NCBI RefSeq assembly: GCF_001613165.1
Contig: NZ_BDBV01000006.1
Location: 181,903 to 245,902, forward strand
Source of the DNA: Nocardia mexicana NBRC 108244
GTDB lineage: Bacteria > Actinomycetota > Actinomycetes > Mycobacteriales > Mycobacteriaceae
DNA: 64,000 nt
Reading direction: 5' to 3'
Numbering within the stretch: the stretch's first letter is position 1; each line of letters opens with the position of its first letter. The position numbers were made by a program, and so were the translations under genes. A model generated the notes under the pieces. That model did not search any database. It saw only the letters and a list, made by a program, of their open reading frames with translations, and was not told where the DNA came from. Below, in pieces: positions 44,694 through 53,124 of the stretch.

Positions 44694-45159
44694 CGCGCTT
44701 GTCGATCGGCTTCACGCAGGCATATTCGGTGTAGGTCACACCATCGACGCAGGTAGTTCATCGACGGAGTCACCAACCGGCCCAGGACTTTTCAAAGTCG
44801 TCGTGACCGGTCCAGCATGAGCCTGCCAGCGTCTTCCAGCACCCGCATCGCCGCAGCCTATCGCAGGCAATCGTTGGGGTGGATTCGAAGTGCCACTGCA
44901 TGTCCTGGTGCGCTTCGGCGGGAGTCGGTGCGGAGGCGGGAGCTTCGTGGATCCATTGTCGCGGCCACAGATATTGCCGGACAACCGGTTCCGTGTCGAC
45001 CGATGATCGCGCGTTGGCTGCGAGGCGGGGAGCCAGCGTCGAGGCGAATCGACTTCTGATGCAGGCATATCGAGCTGCCGACGCGCTCGCGGACACCTCA
45101 CGGAGGCCGAGAACGTCACAGCTGCAGTTCGCGAGTCCGCGTATCTGAGAACGGCATTC
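44694..45159. other. non-coding left edge of the island
   Basis: No intact gene is supported in these 466 bases. Open frames exist on both strands but show no family resemblance or ribosome site. A plus-strand stretch around 45030-45100 encodes SVEANRLLMQAYRAADALAD, which is reminiscent of the helical C-terminal part of actinobacterial XRE regulators; it is surrounded by frame breaks and may be a relic. No tRNA, integrase or direct repeat was found that would mark an insertion site. Confidence 0.4.
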
Positions 45160-45165
45160 GGACAA

Positions 45166-45747
45166 TCATCGGTTCGGATCGACAAGGTGTCGCTCGCAGT
45201 CGAACTCGGGGACCGGGAGCAGCCCCTTGCAGCGGCGATCACCGACAAACCCAAACGCGTCACGGGCACCAGGCGCGAAGCCGGCGACCTTGTCGAAGAA
45301 CGCCAGGCTCGGCTTTGCCCTACCCCACTCGCCGAATGTCGCGATGGCATCGCACGGAAGCTCCAGAGCGCCCAGCAATTCGGCCGCTCAAGCAGCTCTA
45401 TTGTCAGCTATACTGACCCGCCGCCCACGCTCTTGCCATGCCGACACCGCCGATCGCACATCCGGGCACAGAGCTGGCTCCTCGATTATCTCACCGCAGC
45501 CCGACTCCTCCCGGAGCCGACGCTCGCGTGCCAGATCGAAGCCAGACCGCAAGTACTGAAACGTCTCGGCGTTGTCACGCCCAACCGCAGTCAAAGCACC
45601 GAGCACAGCGGAGATTGTGCGCCGAGGTACGTCGATCCAGGCCGCCCAGGCGCCAAACTCACGGGCGTCATCGAGCAGGGCGGCTCCCCCCACATCGAAC
45701 ACAACCGATCGAATCACGATGCCCTCGAAGGCTGACCCGACACGCAA
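45166..45747 (-). pseudogene. decayed HAD family hydrolase
   Basis: The minus strand encodes a HAD-like hydrolase interrupted by an in-frame TGA at 45388-45390. The N-terminal part has the HAD motif I as VVFDVGG (catalytic Asp) and reads on to VSIADNRAA. After the stop the same frame continues AAELLGALELPCDAIATF and then GDRR, where motif IV would be expected; the last part (LLPVPEFDCERHLVDPNR) no longer resembles the family. The TGA may derive from a CGA codon. The upstream 232 bases lead to the first methyltransferase gene, so the pseudogene marks the left side of the acquired island. Confidence 0.68.
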
Positions 45748-45979
45748 CTATAACCGACATCCAACGTAGCTGGACAAGATGCCTCAGCGCCAACTTGCCG
45801 AGCTTCGAACCATGTGCCCGCCTTGGAATGGTCTCATTGAAGCAGGAGTCCCGGCGATCGCTCTGCTGTCCCACCCACGCATGCTTGCCGCCAAGTTGTC
45901 ATTGCAGTCTGGCAGTATGCCAGGTACAGCACCGACAGAAGGTTCAACCCGAATGAGGAGCAGGCCCGAGGAGTTACGG

Positions 45980-47005
45980 ATGTTGATCGCGACCAGCCAA
46001 CTCTCTGAATCCAATCTCCGTGGCAGACAAGCTCTGTCGCTCGTCGATGTATGTGCGGGGGGCGGCGGCCTTGCTCTTGGCCTGCACACGGCGGGGTTCC
46101 AGCCGGTTCTGCTTCTGGACGACCTCGAGGTAGCGTCAAATACTTTGCGAATAAATCAGCCTGACTGGAATGTATTTCACGGCAACTTGCTGAAATTCGA
46201 CCCTGCCGACCATTCCTATACATACGATGCGAGTCTCCTGTCAGCTGGCCTACCCCGAGTGAAGGCCAGCGCTACAACCGCTCGTTCGCGCGGCAGTGAC
46301 GTGGAACTGGAGTTACTCAAGGCCACCGTCATGCTCGTCCACGGCATACAACCAAAATGCTTACTCATTGAGAACCTCGCCGATCTAGTTGTCAAAGAAA
46401 CCTATAGATCAATACGAACATTCATCGAAGAGGAATTGATCCATCTTGGCTATCGATGGAAATGGTTCGTGCTCGACGCGGCCGATTTCGGGGTACCGCA
46501 GGAACGAAAGCAAGGGTTCCTAATCGCATTCAAAGACAACGTGATCGACCAGTTCCAGATACCCCAACCTGCTCCTGAAACCGAGCGGATGACAGTAGGC
46601 CGAGCTTTGTACGAGTCTATGGCGTCGAGAGGATGGCAGGATGCCGCCACGTGGGCTGCATACGCCGATCGCGTTGCCCCGACACTTGTAGGTGGTTCGA
46701 TGGACCGAGGCGGTGCCGACCTCGGCCCTTCAGGCACCAAACGAGCTTGGGCGCGAATGGGGGTCTTCGGCGGAAGCTTGGCAGACGAAACGCCTCCGGA
46801 ACACTTCCGGTGGAGACCTGAACTCGGTCGTGAAGGCATGGTACGACTCACGGTGCCGCAGACGGCCATTCTGCAAGGCTTCCCGAAAACATGGCGATTT
46901 GCCGGACGGAAGACCATTCAATACCGGCAGATCGGCCAGGCAACACCACCGCCTGTCGGCAAGGCGCTAGGTTCCGCCATACGTTCCGCACTCACCAATC
47001 AGTGA
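45980..47005 (+). CDS. cytosine-C5 methyltransferase homologue without the catalytic cysteine
   Basis: A 341-residue Dcm/Dnmt-fold protein. Motif I (SAM binding) is DVCAGGGGLALG at residues 23-34, motif VI is LLIENLAD (ENV replaced by ENL, 131-133), motif VIII is QERKQGFLIAF and motif X is RQIGQATPPPVGKAL. Motif IV, normally G-x-P-C, reads SAGLPRVKASAT (88-99), so Arg replaces the nucleophilic cysteine. The protein may bind SAM but should not methylate by itself. GAGGAG lies six bases before the ATG at 45980; the longer open frame to 45779 is not needed. The intact methylase gene follows 44 bases later on the same strand. Confidence 0.85.
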   Translation: MLIATSQLSESNLRGRQALSLVDVCAGGGGLALGLHTAGFQPVLLLDDLEVASNTLRINQPDWNVFHGNLLKFDPADHSYTYDASLLSAGLPRVKASATTARSRGSDVELELLKATVMLVHGIQPKCLLIENLADLVVKETYRSIRTFIEEELIHLGYRWKWFVLDAADFGVPQERKQGFLIAFKDNVIDQFQIPQPAPETERMTVGRALYESMASRGWQDAATWAAYADRVAPTLVGGSMDRGGADLGPSGTKRAWARMGVFGGSLADETPPEHFRWRPELGREGMVRLTVPQTAILQGFPKTWRFAGRKTIQYRQIGQATPPPVGKALGSAIRSALTNQ

Positions 47006-47049
47006 GTTGTGTTGTTGCCAGCCATCTTCGCCGGATAGGATCCGCCATC

Positions 47050-48276
47050 GTGCCTGCCGAACTGTCATCAGCGAACCGCCAGTGGATCCAGATGGTCGAC
47101 CTCTTCGCCGGGCCGGGCGGGCTAGATGTTGCTGCACATTGGCTGGGGATTGACGCTCACGGGATCGAGTGGGACAACGACGCAGTCGCCACCCGCGATC
47201 TCGCAGGTCTACTCACAAAGCCCGGCGATGTTCGAGATTTCAGTCCATCAACCTTCTTTGAGGAGGACAACGACTCGAAAACCTCGAACTCGCGCCCTGA
47301 CCTCACGATTCTAGCAGGGGGCCCACCCTGCCAGACATATACTGTGGCTGGGAACGGGTCTGGTCGTAAGGCCTTGCACAAGGTTCTCGACATGGTCGAT
47401 CACATGATCGAACGCAAGAACGTCAAGGACGCGTTGGACGAACTTCACAAACAAACCGGTGACGAGCGCACAGGCTTGGTCCTTGAGCCCCTCCGATGGG
47501 CGCTCGAAGCGATTGAAGAGGAGATGCCGTATGACGCCATTGTCCTTGAGCAGGTCCCGGCGGTTCTTCCGGTGTGGGCGAAGGTCCGTCACGCGCTAGA
47601 AAAGGTTGGGTACGGTTGTGATCATGGTATTTTGCGTACAGAAGAATACGGAGTACCGCAGACGAGACGACGGGCTATTCTGATTGCGCGCCGCATCATC
47701 GGGACCAACAAGCAAAGTAAGGTCAAGCTCCCTACTGCAACGCATCATCGCTACATCAAGGGCGCCGAACCGAATGATTCCGAATCGGAGCTCCTGCACT
47801 GGAAGTCGATGGGCGAAACGCTCGATCGCGAGCATAATTTCATTGTGGTATCAAACTATGGCACGGGCGGTGACCCAAAGGTTCGCGGAAGTAGAAAATG
47901 GAATGAACCTTCTGCAACTGTAACCGGAAAAATATCAAGGAATCGTGTCAAACACATTGTCAACAAAAGGGATCTACCACGATTCGATAGCAAAGAGGCG
48001 GGCCAACTGCAAACATTTCCACGAGACTATCCCTGGTCGAATAGAAACACAGCACAGCAGATCGGCAACGCTATTCCACCACGACTTGCGGTGCATGTTC
48101 TCGCAGCAGCGTTAGAAATGACATTCGATCCCACCGATCTCGAAAATGCAGTCAAAGGCAAGTGGTCCGAGACCAGGAGCGGAACAATACCGCTATTACC
48201 GCGGATTGACGGAATCGCCACCGAAGATTTCGGGCAGGTCGCCCCCCAGGATGACAGCTATCTCCCTTTTGACTAG
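47050..48276 (+). CDS. DNA (cytosine-5-)-methyltransferase
   Basis: A 408-residue modification methylase with the ordered C5 motifs: I DLFAGPGGLDVA (17-28), IV GGPPCQTY with the nucleophile C94, VI VLEQVPA (ENV as EQV), VIII QTRRRAILIA, IX ATVTGK and X QQIGNAIPPRLAVHV. The target-recognition region between VIII and IX is about 75 residues. I chose the GTG at 47050, with AGGA nine bases before it; other in-frame starts lie upstream. It should methylate the recognition site of the system, probably together with the preceding pseudo-methylase. Its last 81 bases overlap the convergent gene at 48196. Confidence 0.9.
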   Translation: MPAELSSANRQWIQMVDLFAGPGGLDVAAHWLGIDAHGIEWDNDAVATRDLAGLLTKPGDVRDFSPSTFFEEDNDSKTSNSRPDLTILAGGPPCQTYTVAGNGSGRKALHKVLDMVDHMIERKNVKDALDELHKQTGDERTGLVLEPLRWALEAIEEEMPYDAIVLEQVPAVLPVWAKVRHALEKVGYGCDHGILRTEEYGVPQTRRRAILIARRIIGTNKQSKVKLPTATHHRYIKGAEPNDSESELLHWKSMGETLDREHNFIVVSNYGTGGDPKVRGSRKWNEPSATVTGKISRNRVKHIVNKRDLPRFDSKEAGQLQTFPRDYPWSNRNTAQQIGNAIPPRLAVHVLAAALEMTFDPTDLENAVKGKWSETRSGTIPLLPRIDGIATEDFGQVAPQDDSYLPFD

Positions 48277-49263
48277 GTCGCGGGGCTGCGATCGTCCGGT
48301 GACCCACGCAGAGACAGCAGCTGGAGTGACAGCGAGCTTTGCAGCAAGGCCTAAACGTGACATGTCGGCGCGCTCAAGCTCACTGGAAAGCCATTGGCTA
48401 AATGTCGGAGCCGGTGGCTCGATAGCCGCGGAGCTTTGTGTCGATCGGTGAGAAAATCTCATCGTAGCCTTACGGGCGCGTTCGGAAGCTTCAGCGTCTG
48501 TGGCGCCCGAACTGGTCTGCATACCGAAGACGGTCTCGTACGCGACAACGTACAACTCCGCGTCGAGGTCATCGTCATGGAGTCCATCAAACACTACGAA
48601 TGGCGCCAAACGTAACAGCCGTTTGAGAAACTCACGAAGTACGATACGGTCCGCCAGCCCTGACAGGTCAAGGTTGTTCCATACTCTTAGAATGGATTTG
48701 ATCAGGTGAGGGCTGCCGCCTAATGCCGAGCGGCGTGCATATATTTGATCGAAAGCCGACTCTCCCAACACAGTCAAGGCTTGATAGGGATTCGGATCGC
48801 CCGGCGTATGAACAAGCTGGGCGCGCCACCACAGCCGGCCGAATACGTGTCTCGTCAGGTCAGTGCCCCGCACGCGGTCACCAGGCGGCAACGGGAAACG
48901 CCAGTGGGCCACATCCGGCATAAGCACGAGCGCGAGGAATGCCCAAACATCACCCGACGCGGCTTCTACTGGAGCCAAATGCATTTCGCGATGTAGTGAT
49001 TCAGCCAGGGTCAGGTCGAATGAAGTCTTCTGATCCTGCGATGGTACAGTCGGATAACCCGAGGTCTCCGCCAGATCCAGAACAGTTCTGCGTAGCGTGG
49101 CCAGTTGATCTAGTTGAACCCGCGTACCACCAGTTGCCACGTAAACCGCCGACTCGTCGGTGACTGCCCATCGTGCGGATAGGGAATTGAGGTCCAGCTC
49201 GCGATATTCTGCAGCCAGATCCTTCGCTCGCGCCCGCAGAAGCCGAGGAAATAGAAGACTCAT
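48196..49263 (-). CDS. DUF6339-like protein with C-terminal helix-turn-helix
   Basis: A 355-residue protein, last gene of the Z1 operon. Residues 1 to about 255 form a helical domain that resembles DUF6339, a family seen beside Z1/PD-(D/E)XK methylase loci; the stretch GRLWWRAQLVHTPGDPNPY is distinctive. Residues about 285-345 form a helix-turn-helix of the XRE/bacteriophage type (RLGLAAKLAVTPAAVSAWVTGR). It could be a component of the complex, its regulator, or both. It is coupled to the upstream gene by an ATGA overlap. Its 3' end overlaps the convergent methylase gene by 81 bases. The DUF assignment is from memory of the family and is moderate. Confidence 0.7.
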   Translation of the reverse strand: MSLLFPRLLRARAKDLAAEYRELDLNSLSARWAVTDESAVYVATGGTRVQLDQLATLRRTVLDLAETSGYPTVPSQDQKTSFDLTLAESLHREMHLAPVEAASGDVWAFLALVLMPDVAHWRFPLPPGDRVRGTDLTRHVFGRLWWRAQLVHTPGDPNPYQALTVLGESAFDQIYARRSALGGSPHLIKSILRVWNNLDLSGLADRIVLREFLKRLLRLAPFVVFDGLHDDDLDAELYVVAYETVFGMQTSSGATDAEASERARKATMRFSHRSTQSSAAIEPPAPTFSQWLSSELERADMSRLGLAAKLAVTPAAVSAWVTGRSQPRDLVKREIAVILGGDLPEIFGGDSVNPR

Positions 49264-50147
49264 TCGATTCCTCCGAACAAGTTTAGGGAAGCTTGAACCT
49301 CGGTCGACAGCCAGTTTGGCGACCGCTCCGCCTGCGCTCGAACGTCCCGTACGGAGCGTTGAGGGAAGATCCGGGAAAATAGCGATTGGATTGTCGCCCC
49401 CAAAGATTCGTCAGGGAATATCGACTCGTCATCGAAATCAGGACTCCGCAATGCATATTCGATCATCGTCCGGGCGACCTCGGCATAAAGAACGGCAAGG
49501 ACCACCGCGTCTCTAGGACCGGGTTGCGCAGCATTCTTCAGCGCATTGGCGATGACAGGCTTCTTTTCGTTTACTAACAGGAGCAGCGAACCCATAGTTG
49601 CCGAGTCGAGTGAATCAAGTTCTAGGTGCCAGGCTGCGTCTGATGGGTATATGGTCTTAGCGAAATCAAGGATCGCCATGGGGAACTGGGGCGAGTCACC
49701 CTGTAGCCGCAGCTGATGGCGGTCACTCCAAAGTACCGATCCGGCACGGCGCGGAGCTGCTGGCCTGTCGTCGCCTTGACGACGCTGTCCGAGTATCAAA
49801 ACCGTGTCGAGAATCAGGACACCGCCAAGATCTGAGCCGGGCAACCGAACCTGCAACCGAACTGGACCAGATATCCGCAGTGCCCGACGCCCGGCGACTC
49901 CCTTCAACTTGGAGCCGGTCGATGTCCAAACAACCGCCAGAGTTAGCGGCGCGTCTAACGACAATCCAGCTTCACTGCGGACGCGCTCGAGATCGATGGA
50001 CACCGTCCGTCCCAACTCCACCGTGGTCTGATAGTCCCAGTGGGGATATGCCTCTGGCAATGGCAGTCCGTCGCCGTCGAGTATGAGCTGCCACTGCTCG
50101 GGTTGAACCACTCCCCGGGTGGGGACTCGGTACGGCAGAACACGCAT
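49260..50147 (-). CDS. unrecognised conserved protein of the Z1/MutL-MORC operon
   Basis: A 295-residue soluble protein without a family I recognise. Its N-terminal half is strand-rich (WQLILDGDGLPLPE, TVELGRTVSIDLERV, LTLAVVWTSTGSKLKG, VRLQVRLPGSDLGGVLIL), like an immunoglobulin- or jelly-roll-type domain, and the C-terminal half (about 150-295) is helical. No catalytic motif or membrane segment is seen. It is fully embedded in the operon: its start overlaps the upstream ATPase stop by one base (TAATG) and its stop overlaps the next start by four, so it is expected to be made in fixed ratio with both. Confidence 0.75.
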   Translation of the reverse strand: MRVLPYRVPTRGVVQPEQWQLILDGDGLPLPEAYPHWDYQTTVELGRTVSIDLERVRSEAGLSLDAPLTLAVVWTSTGSKLKGVAGRRALRISGPVRLQVRLPGSDLGGVLILDTVLILGQRRQGDDRPAAPRRAGSVLWSDRHQLRLQGDSPQFPMAILDFAKTIYPSDAAWHLELDSLDSATMGSLLLLVNEKKPVIANALKNAAQPGPRDAVVLAVLYAEVARTMIEYALRSPDFDDESIFPDESLGATIQSLFSRIFPQRSVRDVRAQAERSPNWLSTEVQASLNLFGGIE

Positions 50148-52144
50148 TAATTGTTCACCGCCGTGACACGAATCTTAATGTCGGTCATGGTATCCGGGGC
50201 AGGGTTCACAATGGCCTTCCAAACCCGTCCATCACCGCCATCAGCCGTAAGGCTCTCCGCCCTGCGCACCCGACCATCATCGTCCTCCCAGCCGATCAAG
50301 TCTGGGCGCGATGCCCCCTGAGGCGCCTCGGTCTCACGCCCTCCGTCAGTGGTGAGTGCTACAGCTAGATCTGCTGTTACTCGGTGGACTACTGAGACTG
50401 GTAGCCGAAATTCCTGCACGACAATGGCCAGGCCATCACGCTCATCAAGATAGGGAGAACCGACATAGTCTACCCTTGGACGCCGCACAGGACGTGTGTC
50501 ATTTGATCGTCCGGAGGCATCGCCCGACGTCTTGGAGCCTCGCGGCCTCCATTGGTCTGGCGATGCACCACCGGCCGCATCACCTTCCCGGCCTTCATCA
50601 TTCGTGTTGGCTTCGTCCTCTACCCGGCGGTTGCGCGGCCCGATCGGTGAGCGTGTCTCTCCCGGTCGACCGTAATCCGTTGCACCCCCGACCCCCCAGA
50701 CTCCACCGATTAGCGGCGAGAACCTGTCGCTAGCGGCTCCCAACGAGAAATTGGCAACCGGAGTGCGCTCGCCCGCCCTCATTCCGACGATGGCTTCGGT
50801 CTCTTCCTTCAGTCGGGTGAATGTGGTCCTTACGAAAACGCGGTGATCTCGATCCTCAAGGGACTGATAGTTCCACGTATCGTGCGTTGGCGGTTCTGCC
50901 GCGGCATATACAAGGTCCATCCCCGGGTCCGCACAAAAAACGCCCGCATACGAAATGAGTTCACTTTGGGGCTTTGGAGCCGGCCAGTAGGTTACCACAA
51001 GTTCGGCTGGCCTCATTAGGCAAACATGATGAATGTGTCCGTCAATACCAGCGATCGCCGCAGCATCCGTCTGCTCGATGGGTGGCATGGTCCGTTTCTC
51101 GAGTCCCAACCGTCCGAGCAACCGTTTCGGACGGAGACACCGTAGCTCGCGCCCGCCCACACCAATCATCTGCTGGTATGCAGCTACAAACAACCGCAGT
51201 GGATGGCGTCCGGTCGGGTCGGGGATCGGGTACTCAAGACCGTCGCAGGTGACGGTGAACCGCATCGGCGGTACCCCACTAGTGTTTCTTGGAAGCATCT
51301 TCGGCCAGAGCTGCCACGCAATGGTGTCAGCGAGATATGCCGCCACCGTCGCTGGTTCTCGGTCGTCGAACTCTGGATCGACGATTATTATTGTTGTACC
51401 AGTCTCCGACTGTTTGAATGGCTTCAGGCCAAACTGGCGCGCCATGTCTTCAGCTGCCTCACCAACCAATGGCTCGATTACGTCCCCCGAATCGTCGCCC
51501 CACCAATGCCTTCCCGTGTACCGATGATGACGAGCCGAAGGCGGCGCCTGGTAGCTCCTCCACAGTGCAGCACCCATCAGCCTTGTCTCCAACCTCCCCA
51601 TATACTTGCACCTCGTGTACACCAGGATGACGCCTGGTTTCGACACAAGATAGAGAATTCCCTTGCCGAACCCGTAAGTACCACCGCCGAGAGCCTTGTC
51701 CCGCGGTTCACCTATATTTCGAAGAAAAGAAACAAAGTCGCGATCCTTGTTGTCAACAATATCGTCCGCACGGGTAGGCCCGCCAAGACCATCAGTACCA
51801 CGATCGGAGATCGACAACACGCGAACAATGGGCTGTCGCAGCGACTTTGCTAATGGCAGGTACGACTCGGCTGGCGCAGCCCGCAAGAAGTGTTGCCGCC
51901 AGGCCGCAGCTTCGGCGGGGCCAACCGTTTGGAGATCCATACGAAAATCGACTGCTACATTGTCATCGACACGAGCATCCCAACTGTTCTGAGCAGACTC
52001 GCGGACCAGTATCGTCATATAGTCCAGCTCCGGCTTGCCCAGCTGATTTCTGATACCCTCGGCTGCGCTAGCTCCTTCTGGCGGAAATGGCTGTGAATAC
52101 CATCTCGGCTTCACTCGGACTCCCGCGCCATCCTTTGTAGACAC
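50147..52144 (-). CDS. GHKL ATPase, MutL/MORC-like
   Basis: A 665-residue ATPase of the GHKL (gyrase, Hsp90, histidine kinase, MutL) superfamily. The N-terminal Bergerat fold is complete: motif N1 RESAQNSWDA (48-57, E49 and N53), G1 SDRGTDGLGG (113-122) and G2 GGGTYGFGKG (153-162). The C-terminal region (about 480-665) is probably a transducer and strand-rich domain. In this context it belongs to the prokaryotic MutL homologues related to eukaryotic MORC proteins, which are known partners of Z1 helicases in restriction-modification loci. ATP-driven dimer closure around DNA is the expected role. The GTG at 52144 overlaps the upstream nuclease gene by 34 bases. Confidence 0.84.
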   Translation of the reverse strand: MSTKDGAGVRVKPRWYSQPFPPEGASAAEGIRNQLGKPELDYMTILVRESAQNSWDARVDDNVAVDFRMDLQTVGPAEAAAWRQHFLRAAPAESYLPLAKSLRQPIVRVLSISDRGTDGLGGPTRADDIVDNKDRDFVSFLRNIGEPRDKALGGGTYGFGKGILYLVSKPGVILVYTRCKYMGRLETRLMGAALWRSYQAPPSARHHRYTGRHWWGDDSGDVIEPLVGEAAEDMARQFGLKPFKQSETGTTIIIVDPEFDDREPATVAAYLADTIAWQLWPKMLPRNTSGVPPMRFTVTCDGLEYPIPDPTGRHPLRLFVAAYQQMIGVGGRELRCLRPKRLLGRLGLEKRTMPPIEQTDAAAIAGIDGHIHHVCLMRPAELVVTYWPAPKPQSELISYAGVFCADPGMDLVYAAAEPPTHDTWNYQSLEDRDHRVFVRTTFTRLKEETEAIVGMRAGERTPVANFSLGAASDRFSPLIGGVWGVGGATDYGRPGETRSPIGPRNRRVEDEANTNDEGREGDAAGGASPDQWRPRGSKTSGDASGRSNDTRPVRRPRVDYVGSPYLDERDGLAIVVQEFRLPVSVVHRVTADLAVALTTDGGRETEAPQGASRPDLIGWEDDDGRVRRAESLTADGGDGRVWKAIVNPAPDTMTDIKIRVTAVNN

Positions 52145-53124
52145 TGCGTTACCTCGCCCTCCGACAGAGGCGTTGGCGCCTCACCGCTGAGATCGATTGT
52201 GTACTCGACCTCCTGAACCGCAACCGCAACCCCTGCTTCGTTCAGCATGTCGGATGTAAGCCTCGGAAAGTTACCGTCTACTGCGTACCAACGCTCGTCT
52301 ACGACCCGGAGCCGCTTGTCTCGATACTGATCCGCATCGGCTGGTCGATACCCGACCAGCGACAGGAGCCCACAGACTGGTCCTTCGTCGTCGATCAACT
52401 CGAGAATCTCGCTGATCAGACCTGGCAAAGAAGCACCCTCCTCCGCTGGCTCTAAGCAGAACCACGGCAGCAGAAGTTCTCCGCCTGCTGGAGGGTCGAG
52501 TTGATCCAGACCATGCACACGGACCCGGCGCCGATCGGAGCGCAACGACGCCTTGACCTCCAGCGCTACAGCATCGGACGCAAAATCATGCCGATACCCC
52601 GTTGGGCCGGTCCACCATTGGTGCGCGCTCGGGTTAACCTCCAGCAGTCGGCGAAGGACCAACAGTTCGGCATACAGTCCTGCAAGCTGTTCAGGACCAA
52701 GCAAAGTCCCTGACCTCTGGAACAGCGCCTTCCATCTGTCCAGGGCCCGATATAGACCCTTCACCGGGCGGCGTTGAGAAACCCCGATCTCCTCGAGCGC
52801 CGCAGCGCAGAAGGTGGCAAAGACATCGTCGAACTCGGGATCCAGGCATGTAAGGTCGGCGTACACCTGATATGAGACCGCCGTCTCCAGTGGCCTTCTT
52901 GCGAGGCGTATGACCGGGCCGTCGAAGCCCCTCCGCACAGACTGGCGCGGATCTATGGGTACCAGAAGATGCCGATGACCTTCAGGATCCACGCCTGCTG
53001 CAACAAGTCCATATACGGTCGAGACTGGCAGATCAGCGACGCGCATCGCCGTTGGCGATGAAAGACGCGCAATAGCGAGCATCGACCAATTTTCCTCAAG
53101 TGTTCGGCGGAAGTCTCGGGTCAC
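52111..53124 (-). CDS. PD-(D/E)XK nuclease-like protein (DUF4420 type)
   Basis: A 337-residue protein with a restriction-endonuclease-like core: E153 in the helix GLYAELLVL, D180 in RHDFAS and E189-V-K191 in VALEVKAS, the PD-(D/E)XK triad. The N-terminal part (1-140) and the C-terminal part carry the extra elements of DUF4420. The active-site residues are all kept, so it is the most likely effector nuclease of the system. Its start overlaps the Z1 gene stop by four bases, and its 3' end overlaps the ATPase gene. Confidence 0.84.
   Translation of the reverse strand: MTRDFRRTLEENWSMLAIARLSSPTAMRVADLPVSTVYGLVAAGVDPEGHRHLLVPIDPRQSVRRGFDGPVIRLARRPLETAVSYQVYADLTCLDPEFDDVFATFCAAALEEIGVSQRRPVKGLYRALDRWKALFQRSGTLLGPEQLAGLYAELLVLRRLLEVNPSAHQWWTGPTGYRHDFASDAVALEVKASLRSDRRRVRVHGLDQLDPPAGGELLLPWFCLEPAEEGASLPGLISEILELIDDEGPVCGLLSLVGYRPADADQYRDKRLRVVDERWYAVDGNFPRLTSDMLNEAGVAVAVQEVEYTIDLSGEAPTPLSEGEVTQCLQRMARESE

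Noticed and set aside
44736..45350. 204-residue minus-strand open frame
   Set aside because: Composition is Arg/Ser/Pro-rich with no recognisable domain or ribosome site, and it overlaps the HAD pseudogene in another frame.
45187..45735. 182-residue plus-strand open frame
   Set aside because: It is antisense to the HAD-like sequence, which has recognisable motifs on the other strand.
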